This document shows, in pieces, positions 1-7,994 of a stretch of 64,000 nt of DNA. Numbering within the stretch: position 1 is the first letter of the stretch; the number at the start of each line of letters is the position of its first letter. The notes under the pieces were generated by a model. It did not search any database. It worked only from the letters and a program-made list of their open reading frames with translations, and was not told the DNA's origin. The position numbers and the translations under genes were made by a program. The stretch comes from Laedolimicola sp934402125 (GTDB taxonomy: Bacteria > Bacillota > Clostridia > Lachnospirales > Lachnospiraceae): NCBI RefSeq assembly GCF_052065835.1, contig NZ_JBQHTG010000003.1:248001-312000 (forward strand), given 5' to 3'.

Positions 1-1
1 A

Positions 2-742
2 TTGAACCGCTGGATCAAAGCCACAAATCGTATAATTCGCAGTATGAGAGCTACCATTTCTGCGCTGAAAGAGTGGATTCAGGAAACAAAAGAAATTCTG
101 AAAGAACCGCAGGAAGTCTATCTGGCCCAGCTGCTAAGTGAAGCGCATACCATGCGTAATCAGACAGCTATGACCTATGCCAAAGGGAAAACCAAGGCCA
201 AGAATAATAACCTGAAGCGTTTTATGGACGAGTGCAATTACCTGAAACAGCGAGGAGTGCTGACACTCAGCGATTTTGAAAATCACCTTTCCTCTGTTGA
301 CGAAAAAGTGGAAGATAGAAAATCCTCCATGCATCAGAAACAGACTCGCTTGAAAGAGCTTCAGCAGCTGATGGAGGATACGAAGACCTATACCGAATTG
401 AAGCCGGTCTTTGATGAACTGAAAAAGGAAAAATACCGTTTTACTAAAGCCAAAGAAAAATACAAGGCAGAACATGAAGGAGAGCTTCGCCGGTTCTACA
501 TGGTAAAACGTAAACTGAAAGAGAAAGGTTTTGAAAAAGAACCTTTTCCTCTGAAAGCATGGCAGGAAGAATATTCCGAACTGTCGGCACAGCGAGAAGC
601 CGAATATCAGGAATACAAACTCATGCAGAAGGATTTGATGATTCTGTATCAGATCAAGGGCGATATAGATAAAGTGATGCGTGAAATCCATCCTGAAATG
701 CTGCGTCCCGATAAAACCAAAGAAACAGAAACCACATTGTAA
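2..742 (+). CDS. Relaxase/mobilization protein, C-terminal part (truncated by window edge)
   Basis: The frame is open to the left edge, so only the last 246 residues or so are visible. They are highly charged and mostly helical, with heptad-like Lys/Glu-rich stretches suggesting coiled coil. No nuclease motif is in view. The tail (QIKGDIDKVMREIHPE) resembles the C-terminus of relaxases from Firmicutes mobilizable elements, which nick the transfer origin and pilot the strand into the recipient. Context supports this: a primase-helicase starts 15 bases downstream, followed by excisionase and integrase. The apparent TTG at position 2 is only the edge of the reading frame. The family call rests mainly on context; another coiled-coil mobilization protein is possible. 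Confidence 0.5.
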   Translation: MNRWIKATNRIIRSMRATISALKEWIQETKEILKEPQEVYLAQLLSEAHTMRNQTAMTYAKGKTKAKNNNLKRFMDECNYLKQRGVLTLSDFENHLSSVDEKVEDRKSSMHQKQTRLKELQQLMEDTKTYTELKPVFDELKKEKYRFTKAKEKYKAEHEGELRRFYMVKRKLKEKGFEKEPFPLKAWQEEYSELSAQREAEYQEYKLMQKDLMILYQIKGDIDKVMREIHPEMLRPDKTKETETTL

Positions 743-756
743 TCAGGAGGTGGAAC

Positions 757-2619
757 ATGGTTTATACGCAAGAACAGATTGACCGTGCCAATCAGGTCAA
801 TTTGGAACAATTTTTGCGCTCGCAAGGTGAGCAGATAGTTAAAAGCGGAAATGAGTACAGATGGAAAAGGCATGACAGCCTTACCATTAAGGGAAACAAA
901 TGGTTCCGCCATAGCCAGAGCAAAGGTGGCTATCCGGTTGAATTTGTAATGGAATTCTTCGCTAAATCCTTCCCGGAAGCGGTGTTTCTGTTGATTGGAG
1001 AAGAACCGACAAACAATAGCACAGTAGCTGCACCTTCAGCAGATTTCAAACTCCCGCCGAGAAACAGATATGCCGAGAAAATGACTTCATATCTCAGCCA
1101 GAGAAAAATTCCGGACGAACTGATTCAGGAGTTCTATAAGGAAGGTTTGATTTATGAGGATGTAAATCGCCATAATATCGTATTTGTAGGAAAAGATGAA
1201 GCAGGGATCCCACGGTACGCCCATTGCAAAGGAACTGCAGATGCCTTTCGTATGGATGTGCTTGGTTCGGACAAGTCCCACAATTTCGCTTACCGCAGTG
1301 ATGGGAAAAGCTTGTTCGTATTTGAAGCCCCGATTGATCTGATGTCCTTCATCGCTCTGTATCCGAAGGAGTGGAAAACACGCAATTACCTGTCGTTGGG
1401 TGGTGTGGGAGCGAAAGCGTTGGATGGTTTTCTTTCTGAACGCAAGGATATAGAAACCATTTATATCTGCACCGATTCTGACAAAGCCGGTAATGATGCA
1501 ACAAGCCGCTTGTTAAAGAGTATTCCCGAACACATGACAGTTATTCGCCTGATTCCCTGCGATAAAGACTGGAACGAAGTTTTGATGCACAAGGATGAGC
1601 TTACTCACAGCAAATATATTTATAAAACAGTTACGTTGCGGGAGAAGCCGGAAAAGAAAGCGGTTCCCATGATTCGTATGAGCGAGGTTCAGCAGACCGA
1701 GGTAGACTGGCTCTGGTATCCCTATATTCCTTTTGGGAAGCTGACCATCATTCAGGGAAACCCCGGTGAGGGTAAAACTTTCTTTGCTATGCAGCTTGCA
1801 GCGGCTTGTACTAACCGAAAGTTTCTGCCGCAGATGGACCCCTTTGAACCGTTCAATATGATTTTTCAGACTGCCGAGGACGGCCTGGGAGATACCGTAA
1901 AGCCAAGGCTGCTTTCTGCCGAAGCGAATTTGGAACGAGTGCTTGTGATTGACGATGCAGATAATCCGCTGACTTTGGCTGATGAACGCATCGAAAATGC
2001 GATCAGAGAAAACAATGCAAGGTTGGTTATTATCGACCCGCTGCAGGCATTCCTTGGAGCCAATGTAGATATGAACCGAGCTAATGAGGTTCGCCCTATC
2101 TTCCGCAGGCTTGCAGAGGTGGCACAGTCTACCAACTGCGCCATTGTAATGATTGGGCATCTGAACAAGGCATCCGGCAGCCAAAGCACTTACCGTGGTC
2201 TTGGTTCTATCGATATCACTGCTGTTGTGAGAAGTCTGCTGTTTATTGGCAAGGTGAGGTCAGACCCGACCACACGAGTGATTGTCCACGAGAAAAGCTC
2301 CCTGGCACCGCCAGGACAGTCTCTGGCCTTCTCTTTGGGTGACGAAAAGGGGTTCCGTTGGATTGGTGCCTATGACATCAGCGCAGAAGATCTGCTTGCC
2401 GGTGGCGAGGGCAGTAAAACGGAACTGAAGCAGGAACAGGCAGTGAAGCTGATTGAGGAGTTTTTGTCTGAGGGCAGAAAAGTCTCAATCGCTGAGATAA
2501 ACAAAGAAGCAACAGAACGAGGAATTTCTGAGCGCACAGTACGTCTGGCAAGAAATTCTATGGGAGATAAAATAGCAAGTGAGCGACAGGGAAAAGACTG
2601 GTGGATCTGGTTCAAGTAA
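757..2619 (+). CDS. Primase-helicase (Toprim plus RecA-like ATPase) of a mobile element
   Basis: 620 residues preceded by a strong AGGAGGT site. The first 70 residues resemble the CHC2/DUF3991-type DNA-binding region of element primases. A Toprim-like centre follows, with an acidic residue in VFEAPIDLMSF (about 190) and the DxD motif in ICTDSDKAGND (about 240). A RecA/RepA-type ATPase has Walker A GNPGEGKT at residues 334-341 and Walker B RLVIIDPLQ near 425, then a conserved IGHLNK segment. The last 60 residues look like a winged helix. Such proteins prime and unwind DNA for replication of plasmids and integrative elements. It lies between the relaxase remnant and the excisionase, so it probably replicates the excised circle. 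The element identity is inference. Confidence 0.8.
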   Translation: MVYTQEQIDRANQVNLEQFLRSQGEQIVKSGNEYRWKRHDSLTIKGNKWFRHSQSKGGYPVEFVMEFFAKSFPEAVFLLIGEEPTNNSTVAAPSADFKLPPRNRYAEKMTSYLSQRKIPDELIQEFYKEGLIYEDVNRHNIVFVGKDEAGIPRYAHCKGTADAFRMDVLGSDKSHNFAYRSDGKSLFVFEAPIDLMSFIALYPKEWKTRNYLSLGGVGAKALDGFLSERKDIETIYICTDSDKAGNDATSRLLKSIPEHMTVIRLIPCDKDWNEVLMHKDELTHSKYIYKTVTLREKPEKKAVPMIRMSEVQQTEVDWLWYPYIPFGKLTIIQGNPGEGKTFFAMQLAAACTNRKFLPQMDPFEPFNMIFQTAEDGLGDTVKPRLLSAEANLERVLVIDDADNPLTLADERIENAIRENNARLVIIDPLQAFLGANVDMNRANEVRPIFRRLAEVAQSTNCAIVMIGHLNKASGSQSTYRGLGSIDITAVVRSLLFIGKVRSDPTTRVIVHEKSSLAPPGQSLAFSLGDEKGFRWIGAYDISAEDLLAGGEGSKTELKQEQAVKLIEEFLSEGRKVSIAEINKEATERGISERTVRLARNSMGDKIASERQGKDWWIWFK

Positions 2620-2630
2620 TGAACCGTGAG

Positions 2631-2690
2631 CTGGCAAATCCCGTGAAGTGGCAAAAGTTTTATAGATACCGAAGCCTGCCACTTTGCCAG
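2631..2690. repeat. Inverted repeats between primase-helicase and excisionase
   Basis: CTGGCAAA (2631-2638) is repeated inverted as TTTGCCAG (2683-2690), and AAGTGGCA (2646-2653) is inverted as TGCCACTT (2677-2684). The nested arms sit just upstream of the excisionase. They could be a hairpin in the mRNA or binding sites for Xis or Int. There is no T-run, so a terminator is unlikely. Confidence 0.4.
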
Positions 2691-2716
2691 TTGGATACAA
2701 CGATTGGAGGTATTGC

Positions 2717-2911
2717 ATGAAAGAAGTTCCTATCTGGGAAAAGGCAAATCTAACTTTAGAAGAAGCGGCAGCGTACTCCGGCATTGGAACCGGAAAGCTG
2801 CGTGAAATTACCAACGACAAGAACTGCAATTTTGTTCTCTGGGTTGGAAATAAACGCCTGATTAAGAAACGCTTATTTGATAAATTCATCGAGCAGGTAT
2901 TTTCAATCTAA
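2717..2911 (+). CDS. xis: Excisionase (Tn916 Xis-like)
   Basis: 64 residues beginning MKEVPIWEKANLTLEEAAAY. ATG 2717 is chosen because GGAGG lies 6 bases upstream; an in-frame start at 2684 has no site. The protein has the small winged-helix layout of Tn916-family excisionases, with LTLEEAAAYSGIG as the recognition helix-turn-helix and a C-terminal KRLIKKRLFDKFIE tail. These proteins bend DNA at element ends and steer integrase towards excision. It sits about 90 bases before the integrase, the usual place. The fold is recognised by eye from sequence pattern only. Confidence 0.8.
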   Translation: MKEVPIWEKANLTLEEAAAYSGIGTGKLREITNDKNCNFVLWVGNKRLIKKRLFDKFIEQVFSI

Positions 2912-2941
2912 TATCTGTAGATTCATCATAGAAAAAGAGAC

Positions 2942-2974
2942 CTCGATGTGCTACAATATGGATGTCACATCGAG
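2942..2974 (+). promoter_or_regulatory. Integrase promoter with hairpin operator candidate
   Basis: A perfect 9-bp inverted repeat CTCGATGTG/CACATCGAG (2942-2950 and 2966-2974) encloses an extended -10 box TGCTACAAT (2949-2957). No good -35 is visible, which fits an extended -10 promoter. With the -10 inside the loop, the repeat could be an operator or a DNA hairpin that gates integrase transcription. The Shine-Dalgarno AAGGAG follows at about 2990. Confidence 0.45.
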
Positions 2975-3002
2975 ACTCCTTTTGAACGAAAGGAGATCGA
3001 AA

Positions 3003-4208
3003 TTGAGTGAAAAAAGAAAAGATAACAAAGGGCGTGTCCTGAAGACAGGAGAAAGCCAGAGAAAGGATGGGATCTATCAGTACAGGTACACTGATTTTCG
3101 TGGCAAGAGACAGACAGTATACGCATCCACTTTGCAGGAGCTTCGTCAGAAGGAAAAGGAAATTCAGAAACAGATTGACGATGGTATTGACTATGAAGCA
3201 GGACAGATTACGGTCATTGAGCTGTTGGAGAAATACATCAGCTTGAAAAAAGGCGTGCGCTACAACACGCAGGTCGGTTATCATTTTGTTTTGAATCTGG
3301 TCAAGAAAGAGGATTTTGGCTATCGCAAAATCAGCACCGTCAAGGTATCCGATGCCAAACAATGGTTTGCAAAGCTGCAAAAGGACGGCAGAGGTTACAG
3401 TACCATTACCAGTGTACGAGGTGTGGTGAAGCCCGCCTTCCAGATGGCTTGCGATGAGGATGCTGTCAGGAAGAATCCATTCATCTTCAAACTGACAGAT
3501 GTTGTGGTGAACGATACGGTGCCGAGAGCTGCGCTTACCGAAGAGCAGTTGGCGATCTGGATGAAGTTCATTGAGGGAGATAATACTTACCACAAATACT
3601 ATGATGAGTTTGTGGTGCTTCTGGAAACCGGCATGAGAGTCAGCGAGTTCTGCGGTCTGACCCGAAAGGATCTGGACTTCAAGAATCGGAGAATCCGTGT
3701 GGATCATCAGTTGGTTCGTGAGCGTGGTGGTAAATACTACGTTGAGGAAACCAAGACCAGCAGTGGTTGTCGTTTTCTGCCGATGACCGATGCGATTTAT
3801 GACTCTTTGAAAAAGATGTTGGAACGCCGTCCGAAGGTCAAGACAGAGCCTATGGTAGATGGCTACAGCGGATTTATCATGTTGGACAAGAATGGCAATC
3901 CCAAGGTCGCACTTCACATCGAGAACGAGATGCGCTGGGCTATGAAGAAGTACAAGAAACTTCATCCCGACAGCCCTCTGCCGCACATTACCCCTCATGT
4001 GTTCCGGCACACCTTCTGCACGAACTATGCAAACAATGGTATGGACATTAAGAACCTTCAGTACCTGATGGGTCACTCCGATGCTGGCGTGACACTCAAT
4101 GTTTACACCCATGCAAGCTACGCACACGCTGCGGAGCAGATGGCGAAAATTTCACAGTTTCGCCAGTCCCCTGAAATGAAAAAAGACAGGGATTTTGCTG
4201 TTGGATAA
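3003..4208 (+). CDS. int: Tyrosine recombinase/integrase, Tn916 family
   Basis: 401 residues from a TTG start at 3003, chosen because AAAGGAGATCG lies just upstream and family members begin with a similar SEKRKDNKGRVLKTGE sequence. An ATG-started extension upstream would translate the promoter hairpin. The N-terminal arm-binding beta-sheet domain (1-60) is followed by a SAM-like core-binding domain (60-170) and the catalytic domain. The catalytic set is visible: Arg in ETGMRVSEF (about 211), HVFRH (332-335), the His of LMGHS, and the nucleophile Tyr in LNVYTHASY (about 368). It catalyses integration and excision of the element. The gene is the last one before the chromosomal phosphatase gene, which is the normal position at an element end. 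Confidence 0.95.
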   Translation: MSEKRKDNKGRVLKTGESQRKDGIYQYRYTDFRGKRQTVYASTLQELRQKEKEIQKQIDDGIDYEAGQITVIELLEKYISLKKGVRYNTQVGYHFVLNLVKKEDFGYRKISTVKVSDAKQWFAKLQKDGRGYSTITSVRGVVKPAFQMACDEDAVRKNPFIFKLTDVVVNDTVPRAALTEEQLAIWMKFIEGDNTYHKYYDEFVVLLETGMRVSEFCGLTRKDLDFKNRRIRVDHQLVRERGGKYYVEETKTSSGCRFLPMTDAIYDSLKKMLERRPKVKTEPMVDGYSGFIMLDKNGNPKVALHIENEMRWAMKKYKKLHPDSPLPHITPHVFRHTFCTNYANNGMDIKNLQYLMGHSDAGVTLNVYTHASYAHAAEQMAKISQFRQSPEMKKDRDFAVG

Positions 4209-4237
4209 GCAGCAAATATGGCGGTAGTATCTTAAGC

Positions 4238-4276
4238 TTACTACACCATTTACTACACCACCAAGTGGTGTAGTTA
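4238..4276. repeat. Cluster of three 11-bp repeats at element right end (integrase arm-site candidates)
   Basis: TTACTACACCA occurs at 4238-4248 and 4250-4260 (direct, period 12). An inverted copy with one mismatch lies at 4266-4276. The last two form a 10-bp perfect stem with a 3-base loop. No T-run follows. Clustered short repeats just outside an integrase gene are typical arm-type binding sites; the crossover site should lie close by, between here and 4370. It cannot be fixed without the left end. Confidence 0.5.
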
Positions 4277-4377
4277 CATAGATTTATAGAGACTTATGAA
4301 AGATTGAAGAAAAACCGAAAGTCCGAAAAGCCCAGTAAAATCAAGGGTTTGAAGACTTCTGGAGGAATATAGAGATT

Positions 4378-4848
4378 ATGATAAAAGTGCTTTTCATCTG
4401 CCACGGCAACATCTGCCGCAGCACCATGGCTCAATACGTCATGCAGGATCTGGTCAACCGCCGAGGCCTTGCAGACCATTTCTACATCAATTCTGCCGCC
4501 ACAAGTATGGAAGAAATTGGAAATCCTGTACACCGGGGAACCAGAGCGAAACTGAAAGAAGTGGGGATTCCCTGCGGGGAGCATCGGGCAGTACAAATGC
4601 AGCGTTCGGATTATGATAAATATGATTATATTATCGGCATGGATAACTGGAATCGCCGGAATATGATGCGGATATTGGGAAAGGATCCGGAAGGGAAGGT
4701 ATCCCTGCTTCTGGACTATACGGATCATCCGCGGGACATTGCGGATCCCTGGTATACCGGTAATTTTGACGCGACCTATGAGGATGTGAAGGAAGGCTGT
4801 GAAGCCTTGCTGGAACACATTCTGGAGCTGAAAGGAGAAGGATTATGA
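4378..4848 (+). CDS. Low-molecular-weight protein tyrosine phosphatase
   Basis: 156 residues, normal family length. The P-loop is at the N-terminus: Cys8 nucleophile and Arg14 in ICHGNICRS (CX5R). The general-acid Asp is in ADPWYTG near the C-terminus. These enzymes hydrolyse phosphotyrosine, and sometimes phosphoarginine, by a cysteinyl-phosphate intermediate in the cytosol. GGAGG lies about 11 bases before the ATG. The stop overlaps the start of the ferredoxin-nitroreductase (ATGA), so the two are translationally coupled. This is the first chromosomal gene beyond the mobile element; its own promoter may have been changed by the insertion. Confidence 0.93.
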   Translation: MIKVLFICHGNICRSTMAQYVMQDLVNRRGLADHFYINSAATSMEEIGNPVHRGTRAKLKEVGIPCGEHRAVQMQRSDYDKYDYIIGMDNWNRRNMMRILGKDPEGKVSLLLDYTDHPRDIADPWYTGNFDATYEDVKEGCEALLEHILELKGEGL

Positions 4849-5636
4849 TAGAGATAAAGAAAGAGCTGTGTATGGGCTGTGGAATCTGTGTCAAAGACTG
4901 TATAGCCCATAATCTTGTACTGAAGGATGGCAAGGCAGAGCCCAAGAGGGATTGCTTCCTTTGCGGACACTGTGTGGCGATCTGCCCGAAAGCCGCTGTG
5001 TCAATACCGGAATATGATATGTCTGATGTGGAAGAGTACGAGAAGGAACAGGTTACCTTGAACCCGGACAAACTGCTTCACGCCATCAAATTCCGTCGGA
5101 GTATCCGGGACTATCAGGAGCGCAAAATTGAGCCGGAGAAGATCAAACAACTGATTCAGGCAGGCCGCTATACCGCGACAGCCAAAAACAACCAGGGCTG
5201 CCATTTTATTCTGGTGCAGCAGGAGCTGGCCACCTTGAAAGAATTGGTCTGGAATCACATCGATACCCTGACGGGCGTTCCGGCAGCAGAGCTTGCAAAG
5301 GAACTCATTCCCTTTGCAAGTTTCAATCGTCATCGAAAAGCAGATCCGGCTGACGATTTCCTGTTCCGCAATGCGCCGGCAGTCCTTTATATTACCTCCG
5401 ATTGGGGTCTGGATGCAGGTCTGGCTGCCCAGAATATAGAATTGATGGCAGTCGCGGAAGGCCTGGGAGCGCTCTATAATGGCTATCTGCAGCGCATTTC
5501 CGATAAAAATGACAGATTGAAGGAATGGCTGGGGATAAAGGGAGAGACCATTAAGGCCTGTATGCTTCTCGGGTATCCGAAAGTCCGTTACGTTCGGACG
5601 GCGCCTCGTAGAGAAGCGAAAGTAACGCTTCGTTAA
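4845..5636 (+). CDS. Ferredoxin-fused nitroreductase family protein
   Basis: 263 residues. The N-terminus carries two 4Fe-4S motifs: Cys9/12/15/19 (CMGCGICVKDC) and Cys37/40/43/47 (CFLCGHCVAICP). A nitroreductase fold follows from about residue 80, with the FMN-binding RRSIRDYQ segment and GLGALYNGYL near the end. The fusion is common in anaerobes and is thought to pass electrons from reduced ferredoxin centres to FMN for reduction of an unknown substrate. It overlaps the phosphatase gene by 4 bases and is followed by a strong terminator, giving a two-gene unit. Confidence 0.9.
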   Translation: MIEIKKELCMGCGICVKDCIAHNLVLKDGKAEPKRDCFLCGHCVAICPKAAVSIPEYDMSDVEEYEKEQVTLNPDKLLHAIKFRRSIRDYQERKIEPEKIKQLIQAGRYTATAKNNQGCHFILVQQELATLKELVWNHIDTLTGVPAAELAKELIPFASFNRHRKADPADDFLFRNAPAVLYITSDWGLDAGLAAQNIELMAVAEGLGALYNGYLQRISDKNDRLKEWLGIKGETIKACMLLGYPKVRYVRTAPRREAKVTLR

Positions 5637-5658
5637 TGGGAAAATGATTCTGTTCCGG

Positions 5659-5693
5659 AAAAAAGGCCCGGCTGTTGCAGCGGGCCTTTTTAG
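5659..5693 (+). terminator. Rho-independent terminator
   Basis: AAAAGGCCCG (5661-5670) and CGGGCCTTTT (5681-5690) form a perfect 10-bp stem around a 10-base loop, with A and T runs on the two sides. It can end the phosphatase-nitroreductase transcript and also the reverse-strand PspC operon that converges on it. Confidence 0.88.
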
Positions 5694-5702
5694 CTTCTGA
5701 AT

Positions 5703-5909
5703 TTAAATGACGTTGGAACCGTTATTTTCCGGAATAATCACTGCAGCGATGATATAGATGAGCAGTCCTGTTCCACAGCTTCCCATGGAAAGCAGTACCC
5801 ATAAAAGACGGATCAGTGTCGGATCGATATTAAAATATTCACCGATACCGCCGCATACGCCGCAAATCATCCGGTTGCTCAAAGAGCGGTATAATTTTTT
5901 CTGTCCCAT
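5703..5909 (-). CDS. PspC-domain membrane protein
   Basis: 68 residues from the ATG at 5909, chosen because AGGAGGT lies about 8 bases upstream; a longer open frame lacks a site. The sequence has the PspC hallmarks: basic start KKLYRSLSNRMICGVCGG, then IGEYFNIDPTLIRLLWV, then one or two membrane segments ending in VIIPE. PspC-domain proteins are small inner-membrane proteins linked to envelope stress. It is the last gene of a padR-led operon in which each gene follows closely. Confidence 0.9.
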   Translation of the reverse strand: MGQKKLYRSLSNRMICGVCGGIGEYFNIDPTLIRLLWVLLSMGSCGTGLLIYIIAAVIIPENNGSNVI

Positions 5910-5928
5910 AATCAAAACCTCCTGTATT

Positions 5929-6141
5929 CTATAAAATGATGTCGGGGTCAAAAGCCCAATCCCACGTATCCTCATGGTGCTCGTCAAAATGTTCATACTT
6001 CTGATGCAGCTCATATACGGGCGTCTGTCTCATAAGCTGGTTTGGGCTGGCGCCCAGAAGCAGGCCAGTTCCGAGTCCCAGAATGCCTAGGACAGCCAGC
6101 ACAGCGGCCAGAATCAGACAGATTTTTGTAAATTGCTTCAT
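5929..6141 (-). CDS. Small single-span membrane protein, possible DUF4097 remnant
   Basis: 70 residues beginning MKQFTKICLILAAVLAVLGI. One membrane helix (5-30) is followed by a 40-residue His/Asp/Glu-rich tail (EHFDEHHEDTWDWAFDPD). The start overlaps the previous stop as ATGA. In related operons of the padR-DUF1700-PspC type this position is often filled by a larger DUF4097 beta-structured protein with a similar N-terminal helix. Here only the anchor and a short acidic end remain. It may be an eroded version or a normal short form; I see no trace of the missing domain in the 20 bases before PspC. Confidence 0.65.
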   Translation of the reverse strand: MKQFTKICLILAAVLAVLGILGLGTGLLLGASPNQLMRQTPVYELHQKYEHFDEHHEDTWDWAFDPDIIL

Positions 6142-6755
6142 TGGATAACACCTGCCTTTCGAAAGGGAAGCCGGATCAGATTTACAATGCCCTGTACCAC
6201 CACCGGAACTACCTTCAGGGCAATCCACAGAAGGGCCAGGGAAAGCAGAATCCCGAGAGCCGTCAGAAGGCAGCCTGCGCCTGCTGTGGCAATGCCCAGA
6301 GCGGGAACTGTAAAGAGCTGAACCAGGCCGACGCCGATGACAAAAATCCCGGCGATAAAAATCACAATTCCGGAAACCAGGATAGCGGCAACCGTGGCAA
6401 TTACGGCTATGACGACAGAGAGAAGGACAGCCAGAACGCCGACGCCCACCGGAATCACGAAGGGAGCAAGCAGGATACACAGCAGGATAATGGCCAACAG
6501 CTTCCAGAGATTCCGTTCCTTCTTTTCGGACGGCAGATTGGAAGGACGTGGAGCGGAATCATCGCCGGATAAGCCGGCCTTGATTTTCCATGCTACCTGC
6601 TCAGGGCTTCCAAGCTCCGCGAGAATCCGGGCTTCCTGTTCCGGACCGGCGTCGTCAAAATAATCGTTATAATATTGAAGGGCCTCCTCCCGTTCCTCAG
6701 GGGAAATATCCGAGAGAAGCGCGTCAAGCTTTTTCATAAATTCGGCTCTGTTCAT
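6138..6755 (-). CDS. DUF1700 (HAAS) family membrane protein
   Basis: 205 residues. The N-terminal 70 residues form the HAAS signalling region, with MNRAEFMKKLDALLSDI and YYNDYFDDAG. A long hydrophobic part follows from about 85 to 195, with four or five likely spans. Members are usually encoded beside PadR regulators and are thought to work with them in envelope-related sensing. The start overlaps padR by 4 bases (ATGA) and the stop overlaps the next small gene the same way, so the three are tightly coupled. Confidence 0.87.
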   Translation of the reverse strand: MNRAEFMKKLDALLSDISPEEREEALQYYNDYFDDAGPEQEARILAELGSPEQVAWKIKAGLSGDDSAPRPSNLPSEKKERNLWKLLAIILLCILLAPFVIPVGVGVLAVLLSVVIAVIATVAAILVSGIVIFIAGIFVIGVGLVQLFTVPALGIATAGAGCLLTALGILLSLALLWIALKVVPVVVQGIVNLIRLPFRKAGVIQ

Positions 6756-7075
6756 CGTTCTTCACTCCCTGCAAATAGATTTGAAATTCTGGCAGAATAA
6801 ATCGCCCACTCATTTCGGTACAGATTCAATTGCGCGGTTCCTGCTTCTGTAATCCGGTAATAGCGGCGGTTTCGTCCGCCGAATTCCATGTCGTAGGTCT
6901 CCAGGCAGCCATCTTTCTGAAGGCGGCGGAGTACCGGATACAGAGTGGATTCGGAAATATCAATGGCTCTCCGGACGTCTTGTGTGATTTTATATCCGTA
7001 GGTTCCCTGATGTTCCTGGGATACGACCGCCAGCACAATTGCATCCAGGAGCGCGGCTCCCGTGCTAAATACCAT
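6752..7075 (-). CDS. PadR family transcriptional regulator
   Basis: 107 residues, typical of the short PadR subfamily. The N-terminal winged helix includes AIVLAVVSQEHQGTYGYKI and ISESTLYPVLRRLQKDG, followed by the wing ETYDMEFGGRNRRYYRIT. A short C-terminal dimer helix ends it. As first gene of the operon with DUF1700 and PspC, it probably represses its own transcription. Palindromic AT-rich sites lie just upstream near the predicted promoter. The ligand is unknown. Confidence 0.92.
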   Translation of the reverse strand: MVFSTGAALLDAIVLAVVSQEHQGTYGYKITQDVRRAIDISESTLYPVLRRLQKDGCLETYDMEFGGRNRRYYRITEAGTAQLNLYRNEWAIYSARISNLFAGSEER

Positions 7076-7114
7076 GTCCTCTACTCCTTATGATATACGC
7101 TCTGTTTTTTATAT

Positions 7115-7175
7115 TATACGTCGTATAGTATTACTGGATGCCTATACTATATATCATATAATATCATGCTGTCAA
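7115..7175 (-). promoter_or_regulatory. padR promoter and operator candidates
   Basis: On the reverse strand TTGACA (7175-7170) and TATATA (7153-7148) are 16 bases apart. Downstream, near the expected start of transcription, is the 13-base palindrome TATACGTCGTATA (7115-7127). TAGTAT (7126-7131) also pairs with ATACTA (7144-7149). Both are plausible PadR sites for autoregulation. Confidence 0.55.
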
Positions 7176-7216
7176 TAGGGTTCATAAAAACTTAATAATT
7201 ATCAGAAAGGGTTTAT

Positions 7217-7246
7217 TTGACAGTCTCTGGCCCCGCATTTTATAAT
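7217..7246 (+). promoter_or_regulatory. Carbonic anhydrase promoter
   Basis: Perfect consensus boxes: TTGACA (7217-7222) and TATAAT (7241-7246) with an 18-base spacer. Transcription should start near 7253, which rules out a translation start at 7217 and supports ATG 7283. Confidence 0.85.
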
Positions 7247-7282
7247 AATAATAAAATAGAACAGCGAGAAGGAGCGGGAACT

Positions 7283-7849
7283 ATGAAATCATTTATTATG
7301 ACGGCGGATAAGGCCATGGGAAAGCTGAAAGAGGGAAATAAAAAATATCTGGATTCTGAGACGGGAAGGGGCAATATCTCAAGGGCGCTGCGCCTGTACA
7401 CCAAGGAACACGGCCAGCATCCCTATGCGATTATTGTGACCTGCTCGGATTCCCGTGTGATTCCCGAGAGTATTTTTTCAGCGGGTATCGGCGACCTGTT
7501 TGTGATCCGGGTAGCGGGAAATGTGATTGACGATCATCAGCTGGGCAGTATCGAATACGCGGCCAGCCATCTGGGAAGCCCGCTGATTGTGGTTCTGGGC
7601 CATACCTTCTGCGGAGCGATAAATGCGGCGATTCATCATGATCCGGAAGGCTATATCAAGTATATTACAGACGAAATCAAGCTGGCCATCGGTGAAGAAA
7701 CGGACGATTTTAAGGCCTGTTGTCTGAACATACAGCGCAGCATGAATATCATTGAACACAGTCTGGATATTCTGAAAATGGAAGAAAAAGGAATGCGCGT
7801 GGTGGGCGCCGTTTATCATATCGAGGACGGCAGGGTTGAATTCATTTAG
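7283..7849 (+). CDS. Beta-class carbonic anhydrase
   Basis: 188 residues from ATG 7283, which has GAAGGAG upstream and lies below a consensus promoter. Zinc ligands are visible: Cys54 with the Asp56-Arg58 dyad in CSDSR, and His107 and Cys110 in GHTFCGA. Beta carbonic anhydrases interconvert CO2 and bicarbonate in the cytosol, supplying bicarbonate for carboxylations. The gene is monocistronic as far as can be seen, with a new promoter before the next gene. It is shorter than plant-type forms but usual for small clostridial members. Confidence 0.93.
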   Translation: MKSFIMTADKAMGKLKEGNKKYLDSETGRGNISRALRLYTKEHGQHPYAIIVTCSDSRVIPESIFSAGIGDLFVIRVAGNVIDDHQLGSIEYAASHLGSPLIVVLGHTFCGAINAAIHHDPEGYIKYITDEIKLAIGEETDDFKACCLNIQRSMNIIEHSLDILKMEEKGMRVVGAVYHIEDGRVEFI

Positions 7850-7910
7850 CGGAAAATGAAATCATTAAAAAAGAAGAAAGAGTCTAAAAGAACTATGAAA
7901 GCCATTGACA

Positions 7911-7938
7911 TTGACAGGAAGCATGGTAAGCTTAAATA
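7911..7938 (+). promoter_or_regulatory. Possible promoter for the DUF5685-dnaJ pair
   Basis: TTGACA (7911-7916, with a second overlapping ATTGACA just before) and a weak TAAATA (7933-7938) with a 16-base spacer. The -35 is perfect, the -10 poor. Confidence 0.4.
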
Positions 7939-7994
7939 CTAAGTAGTACTGTGTTGAAAATTCGCGAAGCTGAAGGAAGTAAAGGAGTAAGCGA

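Noticed and set aside
2877..3002. ATG-started N-terminal extension of the integrase
   Set aside because: It would translate the promoter hairpin and has no ribosome binding site; TTG 3003 has a strong one and matches the family start.
7217..7282. Upstream TTG start for carbonic anhydrase
   Set aside because: That TTG is the first base triplet of a consensus -35 box, so it is not in the transcript.
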